Source of the DNA: Bog-473 sp963807675 | GTDB lineage: Bacteria; Actinomycetota; Acidimicrobiia; Acidimicrobiales; RAAP-2 | Assembly (NCBI GenBank): GCA_963807675.1 | Contig: CAWECP010000013.1 | Location: forward strand, 248,001-312,000 | Reading direction: 5' to 3' | Length of the DNA: 64,000 nucleotides | In this document: in pieces, positions 7,731-21,263 of the stretch | Position numbering within the stretch: the stretch's first letter is position 1 | Layout: every line of letters starts with the position of its first letter | Program-made: the position numbers and the translations under genes | Notes under the pieces: generated by a model | The model's database searches: none | What the model saw: only the letters and a program-made list of their open reading frames with translations | Told to the model about the DNA's origin: nothing

Positions 7731-8921
7731 TCAAAGCCCGAGCGCCGACCGCAGGTCGTCCACGCGGGAGGTGGACTCCCACGTGAATTCCTTCTCCGAG
7801 CGGCCGAAGTGCCCGTAGGCCGCCGTCTTCTTGTAGATGGGGCGGCGCAGCTCGAGGTCGCGCGAAATGGCGGCGGGCCGCAGGTCGAACAGCTCGCGGA
7901 TGGCGTCGGAGATCTTCTGTGGCTCGACCACCTCGGTGCCGAACGTCTCGACGAGCAGCGACACCGGGTGGGCCACGCCGATGGCGTACGCGACTTGGAC
8001 CTCGCACCGCTTGGCCGCACCGGCCGCCACGACGTGCTTGGCCACCCAGCGCGCCGCGTAGGCGGCCGAGCGGTCCACCTTGGACGGGTCCTTGCCCGAG
8101 AAGGCGCCCCCGCCGTGGCGGGCCATGCCGCCGTAGGTGTCCACGATGATCTTGCGCCCGGTGAGGCCGGTGTCGGCGTGCGGGCCGCCCAGCTCGAAGA
8201 TCCCCGTCGGGTTCACGTAGATGCGCAGCGCCTCGTGGTCGAGGTCGGTCGGCAGGAGAGGACTGATGACGTGCTCAATCAGGTCTGGCCGCAGCTGTTC
8301 CTCGAGGTCGACGCCGGAGGCGTGCTGCGTGGAGATGAGGACCGTGTCGATGCGGACGGGACGGCCGTCCTCGTAGACGACGGACACCTGTGTCTTGCCG
8401 TCTGGACGCAGATAGGGCACTGCGCCGGCACGGCGAACCTGGGCCAGCCGCTCCGAAAGCCGGTGGGCCAGCCAGATCGGCAGCGGCATGAGGTCCGGCG
8501 TCTCGTCGCATGCGTAGCCGAACATCATCCCCTGGTCGCCGGCGCCCTGGGCGTTCAGCATGTCCTCGCCGCCGCTGCCCGAGCGAAGCTCCAACGCGGC
8601 GTCGACGCCCTGCGCGATGTCTGGCGACTGCGCGTCGAGGGACACCAGGACGCCGCACGTCTTGCCGTTGAAGCCGTAGGCGTCGTTGTCGTATCCGATG
8701 GCGCAGACCGTCTCACGCACCAGCGCCGGGATGTCGACATAGGTCGACGTCGTCACCTCGCCCGCCACCACGACGAGGCCAGTCGTGAGCAACGTCTCGC
8801 ACGCCACGCGGCTGGCCGGGTCACCTTCCAGAATGGCGTCCAGCACGGCGTCAGAGATCTGGTCCGCCATTTTGTCGGGGTGGCCCTCGGTGACCGATTC
8901 CGAGGTGAATGTGGTCTTCAC
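7731..8921 (-). CDS. metK: S-adenosylmethionine synthetase
   Basis: A 396-residue enzyme making SAM from methionine and ATP. The N-terminal TSESVTEGHPDKMADQISD, the GAGDQGMMFGYAC hexapeptide region, the phosphate-binding GGGAFSGKDPSKVDRSAAY and the C-terminal FGRSEKEFTWE are all intact. Length is normal. The start overlaps the end of coaBC by 4 bp (ATGA), so it is coupled to it. No SAM riboswitch is visible, as there is no upstream leader. Confidence 0.97.
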   Translation of the reverse strand: MKTTFTSESVTEGHPDKMADQISDAVLDAILEGDPASRVACETLLTTGLVVVAGEVTTSTYVDIPALVRETVCAIGYDNDAYGFNGKTCGVLVSLDAQSPDIAQGVDAALELRSGSGGEDMLNAQGAGDQGMMFGYACDETPDLMPLPIWLAHRLSERLAQVRRAGAVPYLRPDGKTQVSVVYEDGRPVRIDTVLISTQHASGVDLEEQLRPDLIEHVISPLLPTDLDHEALRIYVNPTGIFELGGPHADTGLTGRKIIVDTYGGMARHGGGAFSGKDPSKVDRSAAYAARWVAKHVVAAGAAKRCEVQVAYAIGVAHPVSLLVETFGTEVVEPQKISDAIRELFDLRPAAISRDLELRRPIYKKTAAYGHFGRSEKEFTWESTSRVDDLRSALGL

Positions 8922-10171
8922 GAGCTGCTCCGGTTCTGTTCCAGGTGGGTGATCACACTATCCAATACCGCATTTGCCACTGCATCCTTGGAGGTCAGCG
9001 GGATTTCGACGGCGTCGCCGTCCGCGGCGAGGACGACCACGGCGTTCGTGTCGTGGTCGAACCCCACACCCGGTGCGCTCACGTCGTTAACGACGAGCAG
9101 GTCCACTCCCTTGCGCTCGAGCTTGCGTCGGCCGCGGTCGAGCACATCGTGGGTCTCCGCGGCGAATCCGACCAAGACCTGATTTCCGCTCCGCCGGGCC
9201 GCTAAACCGGCCAGGATGTCCGGCGTCGGCTCGAGCACCAGCTCGGGCAGACCGTCCTCCTTCGACAGCTTGGCGTCGGCGGTGACCTTTGGCCGGAAGT
9301 CCGCCACGGCCGCCGCCATCACGACGACGTCGGCGGTCGCGGCGGCCGCGGCCATGGCCTGCTCCATGTCCGCCGCCGTCTCGACGTCGACGCGCGTCAC
9401 GGACGCAGACACGTCCGCCGGCAAGGCCAACGGCGACGACGTCACCAGCGTCACGGAGGCGCCCCGACGGGCCGCGGCGGCGGCGAGGGCGTGACCTTGC
9501 TTGCCCGACGACCGGTTGGTGATGAAGCGCACGGGATCGAGCGGCTCACGCGTGCCGCCGGCGCTGACGGCGACGTGCACACCCTCCAGATCGCGCGCCG
9601 TCGCGACGGTGAGCCGCTGCAGGACGCGCTCGACGATGACGCCCGGGTCGGCCAGGCGGCCCTCGCCGGAGTCGCCGCCGGCCAGGCGCCCGCTCTCGGG
9701 AGGGATGATCTCGACGCCTCGGCGCTCCAGCGTGGCCAGGTTCTCGCGCACCGACGCGTGTTCCCACATTTCGGTGTGCATGGCCGGGCAGACCATGACG
9801 GGAGCCCGCGTGGCCAACAGCGTTGCGCACAGCAAGTCGTCGGACAGCCCGGCGGCATAGCGGGCGATGGTGTGCGCCGTCGCCGGCACCACCACCACCA
9901 GATCGGCGTCCTGGCCCAACCTCGTGTGGGGGATGGGCGAAGCCTCGTGCCACAGCGACTGCTGGGCAGGCACGGACGCCAGCGCGGAGAAGGTCACCGC
10001 ACCGACGAAGCGCGTGGCGTCTTCGGTCAGCACCGGGGTCACGTGCACGCCGGCGTCGACCAGGCGGCGACAGACCTCGACCGCCTTGTAGGCGGCAATA
10101 CCCCCGCTGACGCCCAGGACCACGCGCGGCCGGGTCAGCGCGGCATCCTCGTTCTCCGGTGTTCTGGCCAT
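8918..10171 (-). CDS. coaBC: bifunctional phosphopantothenoylcysteine decarboxylase / phosphopantothenate-cysteine ligase
   Basis: A 417-residue two-domain coenzyme A biosynthesis enzyme. CoaC half: VVLGVSGGIAAYKAVEVCRR, the catalytic-His segment PIPHTRLG, and PAMHTEMW, with FMN binding. CoaB half, from about residue 195: VAVSAGGTREPLDPVRFITN, SGKQGHALA, and KLERKGVDLLVVNDV. Both halves are complete. It sits 32 bp after rpoZ and overlaps metK by 4 bp. The order gmk-rpoZ-coaBC-metK-priA is widely conserved in actinobacteria. Confidence 0.96.
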   Translation of the reverse strand: MARTPENEDAALTRPRVVLGVSGGIAAYKAVEVCRRLVDAGVHVTPVLTEDATRFVGAVTFSALASVPAQQSLWHEASPIPHTRLGQDADLVVVVPATAHTIARYAAGLSDDLLCATLLATRAPVMVCPAMHTEMWEHASVRENLATLERRGVEIIPPESGRLAGGDSGEGRLADPGVIVERVLQRLTVATARDLEGVHVAVSAGGTREPLDPVRFITNRSSGKQGHALAAAAARRGASVTLVTSSPLALPADVSASVTRVDVETAADMEQAMAAAAATADVVVMAAAVADFRPKVTADAKLSKEDGLPELVLEPTPDILAGLAARRSGNQVLVGFAAETHDVLDRGRRKLERKGVDLLVVNDVSAPGVGFDHDTNAVVVLAADGDAVEIPLTSKDAVANAVLDSVITHLEQNRSSS

Positions 10172-10203
10172 CGGCGGTGCCCGCCGCGCCTCTCCGCCAG
10201 CTC

Positions 10204-10593
10204 CTAGCTGGCGGTGGGGCCCTCGTCCCCGGCGTCGAGCGACTCGATGACCTCGGCACCCTCTTCGGCGGCCTCTTGCCCCTCGGCGATCAGACCGGCC
10301 TCGACGGCGTCGGCCACGGCGGCCGCCACGGCCGCCTCCTCCTCGGGGTCGGCTCGCGTGTAGGTCGCCTTCCCGGCCGCGATCTCCTCGAAGGCGATGG
10401 ACACCGGCTTGCCCGAGACGGACGCCACCTGCGGCGGGACCACCTTGCCCAGGCCCTCGCCCAGGCTGTTGTAATACGAGTTCACCTGCCGGGCGCGGGC
10501 TGATCCGAGAGCAACCAGGGTGAATTTGGAGTCCACCTTGTCCAGAAGCTCTTCGATGGGTGGGTCCATCAACGTGAGGCGGCCTTGGGCCAT
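10204..10593 (-). CDS. rpoZ: RNA polymerase omega subunit
   Basis: A 129-residue protein that assists assembly of RNA polymerase by clamping beta-prime. The conserved core is PPIEELLDKVDSKFTLVALG followed by ARARQVNSYY and the strand KPVSIAFEEIAAGKATY. The last 45 residues form an Ala/Glu-rich acidic tail. Its ATG shares 1 bp with the gmk stop, so translation is coupled. Length is at the upper end for the family because of the tail. Confidence 0.93.
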   Translation of the reverse strand: MAQGRLTLMDPPIEELLDKVDSKFTLVALGSARARQVNSYYNSLGEGLGKVVPPQVASVSGKPVSIAFEEIAAGKATYTRADPEEEAAVAAAVADAVEAGLIAEGQEAAEEGAEVIESLDAGDEGPTAS

Positions 10594-11153
10594 CAGGATT
10601 CCTCCGGGTTCGCGGCGCAGGGGGCAGCCGATCGAGTCCGTTCGATTATAGCCGTCAGCTCGGCCAAGGCCCGCTCCATGTCGTCGTTCACCACCGTGTG
10701 AGCTGCGATGTCGGCGCCGCGGGCCACCTCCGAGCGCCCCAGCTCGACCCGCTTGCGGATGTGTTCCTCGTCGTCGCCGCGGGCGGCCAGCCGGGCCGCC
10801 TGGACCTCAGGAGAGGGCGGCAGCAGCAGAATCACCGTGGCGTCGGGGCGCTGGGCCAACACCTGCTCAGCCCCCTGCACGTCGATCTCGAGCAACACAT
10901 CGGCTCCGGGGGGCGGGCTGGGGATCGGCGTCCCCTGCAGGTAGTCGAGGAACTCCGCCCACTCGAAGAACCCACCGGCAGCGACCGCCTCCTCGAACGT
11001 GGCGCGATCGACGAACGTGTAGGCACCGCGCTCCAGCTCGCCCGGCCGCGGCTGGCGCGTCGTCCAGCTCCGGCTCAGCCAGAGCCCGGGGTCGTGAGCG
11101 ACCAGCTCCGCCGCCATCGTGCCCTTGCCGGCCCCACCGGGGCCGATGAGCAC
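10593..11153 (-). CDS. gmk: guanylate kinase
   Basis: A 186-residue GMP kinase (ATP + GMP to ADP + GDP). The P-loop GPGGAGKGT is at residues 4-12, followed by SRSWTTRQPRPGE (GMP binding), FEWAEF and LLEIDVQGAEQV. The GTG at 11153 leaves only three residues before the P-loop and cuts into the first beta strand, whose natural sequence continues upstream as LFFV. A CTG at 11162 is therefore a plausible true start, 4 nt after the mihF stop. Known family members usually begin several residues before the strand. Confidence 0.93.
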   Translation of the reverse strand: MLIGPGGAGKGTMAAELVAHDPGLWLSRSWTTRQPRPGELERGAYTFVDRATFEEAVAAGGFFEWAEFLDYLQGTPIPSPPPGADVLLEIDVQGAEQVLAQRPDATVILLLPPSPEVQAARLAARGDDEEHIRKRVELGRSEVARGADIAAHTVVNDDMERALAELTAIIERTRSAAPCAANPEES

Positions 11154-11166
11154 GAAGAACAGTGGC

Positions 11167-11484
11167 TCAGCGCGCAGTCTCTTTGAGCAGCGCCTCGCGC
11201 TGCTTGGCCCCGAGTCCCTGCAACCGCCGGCTGTCGCTGATGCCGACGGTCTCCATGAGGCGGCGGGCCTTCACCTTGCCCAGCCCGGGCAGCGACTCCA
11301 ACACCGAGACCACCTTCATCTTCCCAACGGTCTCGTTCGAATCCGCCTCGTCGAGGAGTTGAGCCAACGACAAGTTGCCCATCTTCAGCTTGTCCTTCAC
11401 CTCGGCCCGCTCACGGCGAACCTTGGCAGCCTTCTCAAGTGCAGCGGCGCGCTGCTCGGGTGTGAGTGCGGGAGGTTGCGGCAT
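11167..11484 (-). CDS. mihF: actinobacterial integration host factor
   Basis: A 105-residue basic nucleoid-associated protein. It has the H2TH-type DNA-binding segment LESLPGLGKVKARRLMETVG and a C-terminal GISDSRRLQGLGAKQREALL, the hallmark of the mIHF family. Proteins of this group bend DNA and are needed for phage integration and chromosome organisation in mycobacteria and Streptomyces. It is directly upstream of gmk and 51 bp downstream of pyrF, a syntenic position conserved in the phylum. Length is normal. Confidence 0.95.
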   Translation of the reverse strand: MPQPPALTPEQRAAALEKAAKVRRERAEVKDKLKMGNLSLAQLLDEADSNETVGKMKVVSVLESLPGLGKVKARRLMETVGISDSRRLQGLGAKQREALLKETAR

Positions 11485-11535
11485 GGCGAGACCATAGCGC
11501 CTCTGCCAGGGCCGTTCACATGAAACGCGTTGCCG

Positions 11536-12375
11536 TCAGACCATGGCGGCGGCGAGCTCGCGCGAGAGGGACACGGCTTCCCGGCGCAGGTCGGCGGGAT
11601 CGGGCCCGTACCCGAGCACCCCGCGTGAGCTGCTGGGCAGAACGCTGCCGGGCCGGCACCCGGCGAAGCGCGTCCCCACGTCGGCCGGGCCGGCACCCTG
11701 GGCGCCCAGCCCGGGGGCCAAAATTACGCCTCCGAGCTGGGACAACGGAAAGTGAGACGGGGGCAGTGTGGCCCCGACCACCGCCCCGACCGTCCCGGCG
11801 GGCACCTCGGCGGACGCGTTCAGCGCCGCCACCTCACCCAGCACCATGTCCTCGACCGACGGCCCGGCCGCGGTGGACGCGAGTTGCAAGGCGCGACCCT
11901 CGGGATTGGAGCTGCGGGCGACGACCAGCACGCCCCGGCCGTTCGCGGCGGCCCGGTGGACAAGTGGAGCGAGCGCTCCGAGTCCGAGGTACGCGTGCGC
12001 CGTGACCGCGTCCGCGGCCAACGGGCTCCCGGCTCCGAGCCAGGCGTCGGCGTAGGCGTCTGCGGTCGAATCGATGTCCCCGCGCTTGGCGTCGGCGATC
12101 ACGATGAGGCCGGCCGCACCGGCGTCGGCGAGCAGTCGCTCGAGTTCGGCCATGCCTGTCGCGCCGTGGCGCTCGAAGAACGCGACCTGCGGCTTGATGA
12201 CCGCGACCGCACCGGCAAACGCCTCGACGCAGATGCGGCAGAAGGCGCGCAGGCCCGCGGCATCGTCGCTCAGACCCCACTGCGCGAGCAGGCCGGACGA
12301 CGGATCGACACCGACACACAGGGGCCCGAGCGCCAGCGCGGCCGCCTCCACTCGCTCACCGAAGCTGTCGGCCAT
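11536..12375 (-). CDS. pyrF: orotidine 5'-phosphate decarboxylase (type 2)
   Basis: A 279-residue enzyme for the last step of UMP synthesis (OMP to UMP + CO2). The catalytic motif is VIADAKRGDIDSTA (about residue 92) with the active Lys, preceded by LCVGVDPS and VIKPQVAFFE. A C-terminal VILAPGLGAQGAGP and GVLGYGPDP match the long type-2 form. The ATG shares its A with the TGA of pyrD, a stop-start overlap implying coupling. It is the last gene of the pyr operon. Confidence 0.96.
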   Translation of the reverse strand: MADSFGERVEAAALALGPLCVGVDPSSGLLAQWGLSDDAAGLRAFCRICVEAFAGAVAVIKPQVAFFERHGATGMAELERLLADAGAAGLIVIADAKRGDIDSTADAYADAWLGAGSPLAADAVTAHAYLGLGALAPLVHRAAANGRGVLVVARSSNPEGRALQLASTAAGPSVEDMVLGEVAALNASAEVPAGTVGAVVGATLPPSHFPLSQLGGVILAPGLGAQGAGPADVGTRFAGCRPGSVLPSSSRGVLGYGPDPADLRREAVSLSRELAAAMV

Positions 12376-13394
12376 CACGCCCTCCTTCCCGGAGTCGCCG
12401 AACGCGCCTCCGTCTCGTCGCCGGTTGCACCGTCGGTCATGCCAGGCTCCCGGCGCGCCCGGGCGCCGGCGCGAATCTCCTCCACCGTGGTGCCGTGCGC
12501 GGCGCACCAGCGCGCCAGATGGCGCAGCACCTTCCACGGTGCCCGAGGATCCCGGAAGGTCGCCGTCCCCACCTGCACGGCATCGGCGCCGGCCTGCAAC
12601 AGCTCGACGGCGTCGACGCCCGACGCCACACCGCCGACCCCGACGATGGCGGTTTCGGGAAAGGCAGCCCGACACTCCCACACGGCGCGCACGGCCACCG
12701 GGTGCACGGCGGCGCCCGACAGGCCCCCACCCCCTGCCCCGAGGAGCGGGCGGCCGGTCTCGGGGTCGAGGGCGAGGCCGAGCAGCGTGTTCACCAGGGT
12801 GAGGCCGTGGGCGCCCGCCTCCAGGGCGCCCGTCGCGATTTCGACCAGGTCGGGCACGTTGGGGCTCAACTTGGCCCAGCGCGGCAGCCCGCACTCGGTG
12901 GCCGCCATGACGCGAGCCGTGGCCTCGGCCGAATGGGCGAACATCCGCGAGCGGTCCTCGACGTTGGGGCAGCTGACGTTGACCTCGACGGCCATGATGC
13001 AGGCGCCGTCGGCCGACGACGCCGCGGCCGCGGCGAGCTCGGCCGCCCGCGCGTACTCGGCCACGGAGCGCCCCCAGATGCTGACGACCACCCGCGCTCC
13101 GGATGCGGCGAGCGCGGGGAGGTCGCGCATCGACCAGGCAGCCAGGCCGGGCCCCTGCAGCCCGACGCTATTGAGCATCCCCGGCTCCCACCTCGTGCAC
13201 CCGCGGCGCCGGGTTCCCCGGCCAGGTCTCGGCGGCGAGCGACTTGACGACCACGGCGCCCAGGTCGGCCAGGGCGCCGTACTCGGCCAGCTCGGTCCCG
13301 TGGCCCGACGTGCCCGAAGCCGTCATGACCGGGTTGGCCAGCTCGACCGTACCGACGCGGGTCGCCAGCCGCGCGTCGCGTCGGCTCGCCGCGC

Positions 13395-13398
<4 letters not shown>
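12375..13398 (-). CDS. pyrD: dihydroorotate dehydrogenase, with an apparent frameshift
   Basis: FMN enzyme oxidising dihydroorotate to orotate. The first 75 residues (TRVGTVELANPVMTASGTSG, VVVKSLAAETWPGNPAPRVH) are in one frame. The rest, from MLNSVGLQGPGLAAW through VEVNVSCPNVED (active-site Cys type 1B) to GVGGVASGVDAVELLQAGAD, is in another. The two join at a CCCC run at 13179-13182, where one extra base breaks the frame; the span is one base more than a multiple of three. Corrected length is about 340 residues. The N-terminal piece also reads through from carB in the same frame because carB has its own indel. Sequencing error is likelier than loss of an essential gene. Confidence 0.85.
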
Positions 13399-16704
<3,306 letters not shown>

Positions 16705-16723
16705 GCGCTCTCCCTCCGCTCGC

Positions 16724-17859
<1,136 letters not shown>

Positions 17860-17863
<4 letters not shown>

Positions 17864-19182
17864 CGCTGCGCCGTGGCGTCGATCACGACCGGCTCGCCCC
17901 GCAGCACCGTGTGGCGCACCGCGCCGTGGAACGTGCGGCCGGCGTAGGGGGTGTTGCGGCTGCGGCTGGCCAGCCGCCCCGCGTCGACCACCGTCGTCGC
18001 GGCGGGGTCGAACACGCACAGGTTGGCCGTCGCACCCGCCTCGACCGGGCCGCCCTGGGCGCTGTGGCCGGCCGGGCGCGCGTCGGTGGCGGTGAGACGG
18101 GCGATGGCGGCGGGCTGCGCGCTCATGAGGGCGAACACCCGCGCCGCCCCCAACTGCGGGGACAGCACCTCCCACGCGACGAGCAGCGCCGTCTGCAGCC
18201 CGAGCATCCCCGGCGGGGCCTGGTCGAAGGGGAGATCCTTCGCCTCGGGTGCGTGCGGTGCGTGGTCGGTGGCGACGGCGTCGATGGTGCCGTCGCACAG
18301 GCCGGCCACCACCGCGGCCACGTCCTCGTCGGCACGCAGCGGCGGGTTGACCTTGAAGACCGGGTCGTACCCGGCGCACAGGGCGTGGGTGAGCAGCATG
18401 TGGTGCGGCGCCGCCTCCGCCGTCACCGCCAACCCCTCCGCCTTGGCCCGCCGCACCAGGTCGACCGAGCCCACCGTCGACAGGTGGAGGAAGTGCACCG
18501 GCGCGCCGGTCAGCCGGGCCAGCGCGATGTCCCGCGCCACCATGGCTTCCTCGGCGGCCGCCGGCATGCCCGGGATGCCGAGCAGGCCCGACCAGCACCC
18601 CTCGTGCATGGCACCACCCCCGGCCAGGGCGGCGTCTTCGCAGTGCTGGGCCAGGGTGACGCCGAGCCCCTTGGCATAGTCGAGGGCCCGGCGCATCAGC
18701 GCACCGTCCTGCACGCCGGCGCCGTCGTCGGTGAAGAGGGTCACGCCCAGGTCGGCCAGCTCGCCCATGGGGGCCAGCGCGGCTCCGGCCCGGGCCATCG
18801 TGATGGCGCCGGCGACCGCCACCTCGGCCAGGCACCCCTGGCCCAAGGCGAGCACCTCACGGGCCACGCCGGCCGAGTCGATCGGCGGCTCGGTGTTGGG
18901 CATGGCCACCACCGCCGTGTAACCCCCGAGCGCGGCGGCACGGGCACCCGACTCGACCGTCTCCGCCTCCTCGCGGCCGGGCTGGCGCAGGTGGGTGTGC
19001 AGGTCGACCAGCCCCGGTCCGACCAGGCAACCCGACGCGTCGAGGACGATGGCGCCCGACGGCGGGTCGACGGACTCGGCCAGCGCCAGGACGCGGTCCC
19101 CCGCCACGGCGACGTCGAGCCGCGCCGTCCCCTCGGGCCCCACGACCGTGCCACCCCGTATGACGAGCGTCGCGTCAGGCAA
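17860..19182 (-). CDS. pyrC: dihydroorotase
   Basis: A 440-residue type I dihydroorotase cyclising carbamoyl aspartate to dihydroorotate. Zinc ligands are in GLVDLHTHLRQPG, LAQHCED and VHFLHLST, and the catalytic Asp is in VATDHAPHAPEAK. The TTG at 19182 is preferred: a GGAGG lies 9 nt upstream, and the start overlaps the pyrB stop by 8 bp, whereas the longer alternative runs back into pyrB. It has normal length for the family. Confidence 0.95.
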
Positions 19183-20173
19183 CGGCGGGCACCTCCGCCA
19201 CACCCGGCAGCTCCCCGCCCAGGAGCAGGAAGAGGATGGCCATGCGGACCGCCACCCCGTTGCTCACCTGCTGCGTCACCACCGTGCGGGGCAGATCCGC
19301 CACGTCGGATGCGATCTCGACGCCGCGCAGCATCGGCCCGGGGTGGGTGACGATCGCGTGGTCGGCCAGCCGGGCCACCCGGCGCGCCGTGAGGCCCCAG
19401 CGGGCGGTGTACTCGCGCAGGCTGGGCACGTACGAGCCGCTCCCGCGCTCGGCCTGCAGCCGCAGCAGGGAGACGACGTCGGCGTCGCCCAGGGCCGTGT
19501 CGAAGTCGCCGGCCACCTCGACCGGCCAGCCCTCGAGCGAGGGCGGCAGCAGGCTGCCCGGCGCAGCCAGGGTGACCTGTGCGCCGAGCGCGGTGTAGGC
19601 CAGCACCTCCGAGCGCGCCACCCGGCTGTGGCGCACGTCGCCCACAATGAGCACGCGTAGGCCGTCGAAGCAGTCGATGCCGAGCTCCTCGGGCGGCACG
19701 CCTTTGCGCTCGGCCAAGACCTGGCGCACCGTGAAACAGTCGAGCAGCGCCTGGGTGGGATGCTCGTGCCAGCCGTCACCGGCGTTGATGACCCGGGCCC
19801 GCTCTACCCAGCGGGCCACCTGGTGGGGCGCGCCCGCAGAGGAGTGGCGGATGATGACGGCGTCGATGCCCATGGCCTCGACCGTCTCTACGGTGTCGCG
19901 CAGGCTCTCCCCCTTCTTCACCGACGAGCTGGCGACGGCGAGCGAGAGGACGTCGGCCGACAGCCGCTTGGCCGCCGTCTCGAACGAGAGCCGGGTGCGC
20001 GTCGACTCCTCGAAGAACAGGGTGGCGACGACCTTGCCGCGCAGGGTGGGCACCTTGGGCACCGAGCGCCGCTCCACCTCGGCGAACGCCTCCGCCACCC
20101 GCAGGACCTCGGCGATCCCGTCGGTCCCCAGGTCGGCCACCGACAGCAGGTGCTGGCTCGTGGCCGCCGTCAC
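19175..20173 (-). CDS. pyrB: aspartate carbamoyltransferase catalytic subunit
   Basis: A 332-residue enzyme condensing carbamoyl phosphate with aspartate. The carbamoyl-phosphate loop FFEESTRTRLSFETA, the SSVKKGES loop, RHSSAGAPHQVAR, and HPTQALLDCFT are present, with the C-terminal HPGPMLRGVEIA. GTG 20173 overlaps the pyrR stop in a GTGA. No pyrI regulatory subunit is present; control is expected from PyrR at the RNA level. Confidence 0.96.
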   Translation of the reverse strand: MTAATSQHLLSVADLGTDGIAEVLRVAEAFAEVERRSVPKVPTLRGKVVATLFFEESTRTRLSFETAAKRLSADVLSLAVASSSVKKGESLRDTVETVEAMGIDAVIIRHSSAGAPHQVARWVERARVINAGDGWHEHPTQALLDCFTVRQVLAERKGVPPEELGIDCFDGLRVLIVGDVRHSRVARSEVLAYTALGAQVTLAAPGSLLPPSLEGWPVEVAGDFDTALGDADVVSLLRLQAERGSGSYVPSLREYTARWGLTARRVARLADHAIVTHPGPMLRGVEIASDVADLPRTVVTQQVSNGVAVRMAILFLLLGGELPGVAEVPAVA

Positions 20174-20739
20174 TTGTCCTCCAGGGTGCCGATCCACACG
20201 CCGTCCTCGCCGACGTCGACCATCTCCTCGCGCCGCGTCGGGAGGTTCTTGCCGACGTAGTCGGGGCGGATCGGGAGCTCGCGGTGCCCCCGGTCGACCA
20301 TGACGGCCAGCTGGATCGCCCGCGCCCGCCCGAAGTCGCTCAGGGCGTTGAGGGCGGCCCGGATGGTGCGCCCGGTGAACAGGACGTCGTCGACCAGCAC
20401 GACCACCTTCCCGGCCAGATCGACGGGGATGTCGGTGACCGCTTCGGGCAGCACCGGGCGCAGGCCGATGTCGTCGCGGTAGAAGGCCACGTCGAGGCTG
20501 CCCGTGTGGATCTTGGCGTCCTCAATCTGGTTGAGGATCTCGGACATCTTGGTGGCCAGCGGGACGCCGCCGGTCTGCAGGCCCACCAGCACCACGTCCT
20601 GCACACCGCCGTTGCGTTCGACGATCTCGTGCGACATCCGCGTCAGGGCGCGCTGCACGTCAGCCGAAGCGAGCACCTGGGAGTGGGCCACGAACACACC
20701 CCCGAGGGGTCGCGTGTGACTGCGCTCGCGTTCGGCCAC
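20170..20739 (-). CDS. pyrR: PyrR bifunctional regulator / uracil phosphoribosyltransferase
   Basis: A 189-residue PRTase-fold protein that binds pyr mRNA in response to UMP and also shows uracil phosphoribosyltransferase activity in characterised homologues. The PRPP-binding motif VVLVDDVLFTGRTIRAAL is at about residue 110, and VLVGLQTGGVPLA near residue 50. The GTG start at 20739 is preceded by AGGAGG at good spacing. Directly upstream is a hairpin with an exact PyrR-binding-loop consensus, so PyrR probably represses its own operon. Confidence 0.95.
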   Translation of the reverse strand: MAERERSHTRPLGGVFVAHSQVLASADVQRALTRMSHEIVERNGGVQDVVLVGLQTGGVPLATKMSEILNQIEDAKIHTGSLDVAFYRDDIGLRPVLPEAVTDIPVDLAGKVVVLVDDVLFTGRTIRAALNALSDFGRARAIQLAVMVDRGHRELPIRPDYVGKNLPTRREEMVDVGEDGVWIGTLEDK

Positions 20740-20754
20740 TGCTCCTCCTGCCGT

Positions 20755-20774
20755 GTGAGCCTCACGGGACTCAC
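20755..20774 (-). promoter_or_regulatory. PyrR-binding hairpin in the pyr operon leader
   Basis: The transcript reads GUGAG, then UCCCGUGAGG, then CUCAC, a 5-bp stem whose loop region fits the PyrR recognition consensus ARUCCNGNGAGGYU at every position. It lies 15 nt upstream of the pyrR GTG and close to the AGGAGG ribosome-binding site. There is no room for a terminator/antiterminator pair in the 55-bp nusB-pyrR gap, so binding probably blocks translation initiation, as reported for mycobacterial PyrR. The match is seen directly; mechanism is inference. Confidence 0.8.
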
Positions 20775-20794
20775 TTCACGGTCAGGTCAATACT

Positions 20795-21196
20795 CTAGCG
20801 CGGGCCGATGTCGGCGGCGATGGTGGCGAGGATGCCGTTGACGAACGCACCGGACTCCTCGGTGGAGTACTCCTTCACCAGCTCCACGGCCTCGTCGATC
20901 ACCACGGCGGTCGGCGGCCCGTCGGGGTCGAGGAGCTCGGCCACGGCCAGGCGCATGGCCAGCCGGTCGATGACGGCCATGCGATCGAGCGGCCAGCCCA
21001 CCGCGGCGGCGGCGATGCGGCTGTCTGCCTCCCCCCGCGTGGCCACCGCGCCCTCGAGGAGCGTGCGCACGTAGGGGTCAGGGGGCACCGCCAGGCCTTC
21101 GGCCACCGCGACGGGGTCCTCGCCCTTGAGCTCGGCCTCGTAGAGGAGCGACAGGGCGCGCTCGCGCTGCTGGTGGCGGGGGGCGCTCTCGGTCAT
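20795..21196 (-). CDS. nusB: transcription antitermination factor NusB
   Basis: A 133-residue all-helical protein that, with S10/NusE, supports rRNA antitermination. Conserved segments: HQQRERALSLLYEAEL at the N-terminus, VIDRLAMRLAVAELL in the middle and VVIDEAVELVKEYSTEESGAF near the end, followed by VNGIL. It follows efp by 67 bp and precedes pyrR by 55 bp, the usual efp-nusB-pyrR order. Confidence 0.95.
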   Translation of the reverse strand: MTESAPRHQQRERALSLLYEAELKGEDPVAVAEGLAVPPDPYVRTLLEGAVATRGEADSRIAAAAVGWPLDRMAVIDRLAMRLAVAELLDPDGPPTAVVIDEAVELVKEYSTEESGAFVNGILATIAADIGPR

Positions 21197-21263
21197 GTCT
21201 GGTCGTGTCCGGCGCTGCGGATCCTGGGATGGGCCGGCGGCCGGCCTCCCTGCAGCCCTGCCG

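Noticed and set aside
7703..8960. SAM riboswitch for metK.
   Set aside because: metK overlaps coaBC by 4 bp, so no leader exists to hold one.
12375..13178. MLNSVGLQG... as an independent short pyrD.
   Set aside because: It lacks the N-terminal barrel strand, which is present immediately upstream in another frame; the join at a C4 run indicates an indel, not a separate gene.
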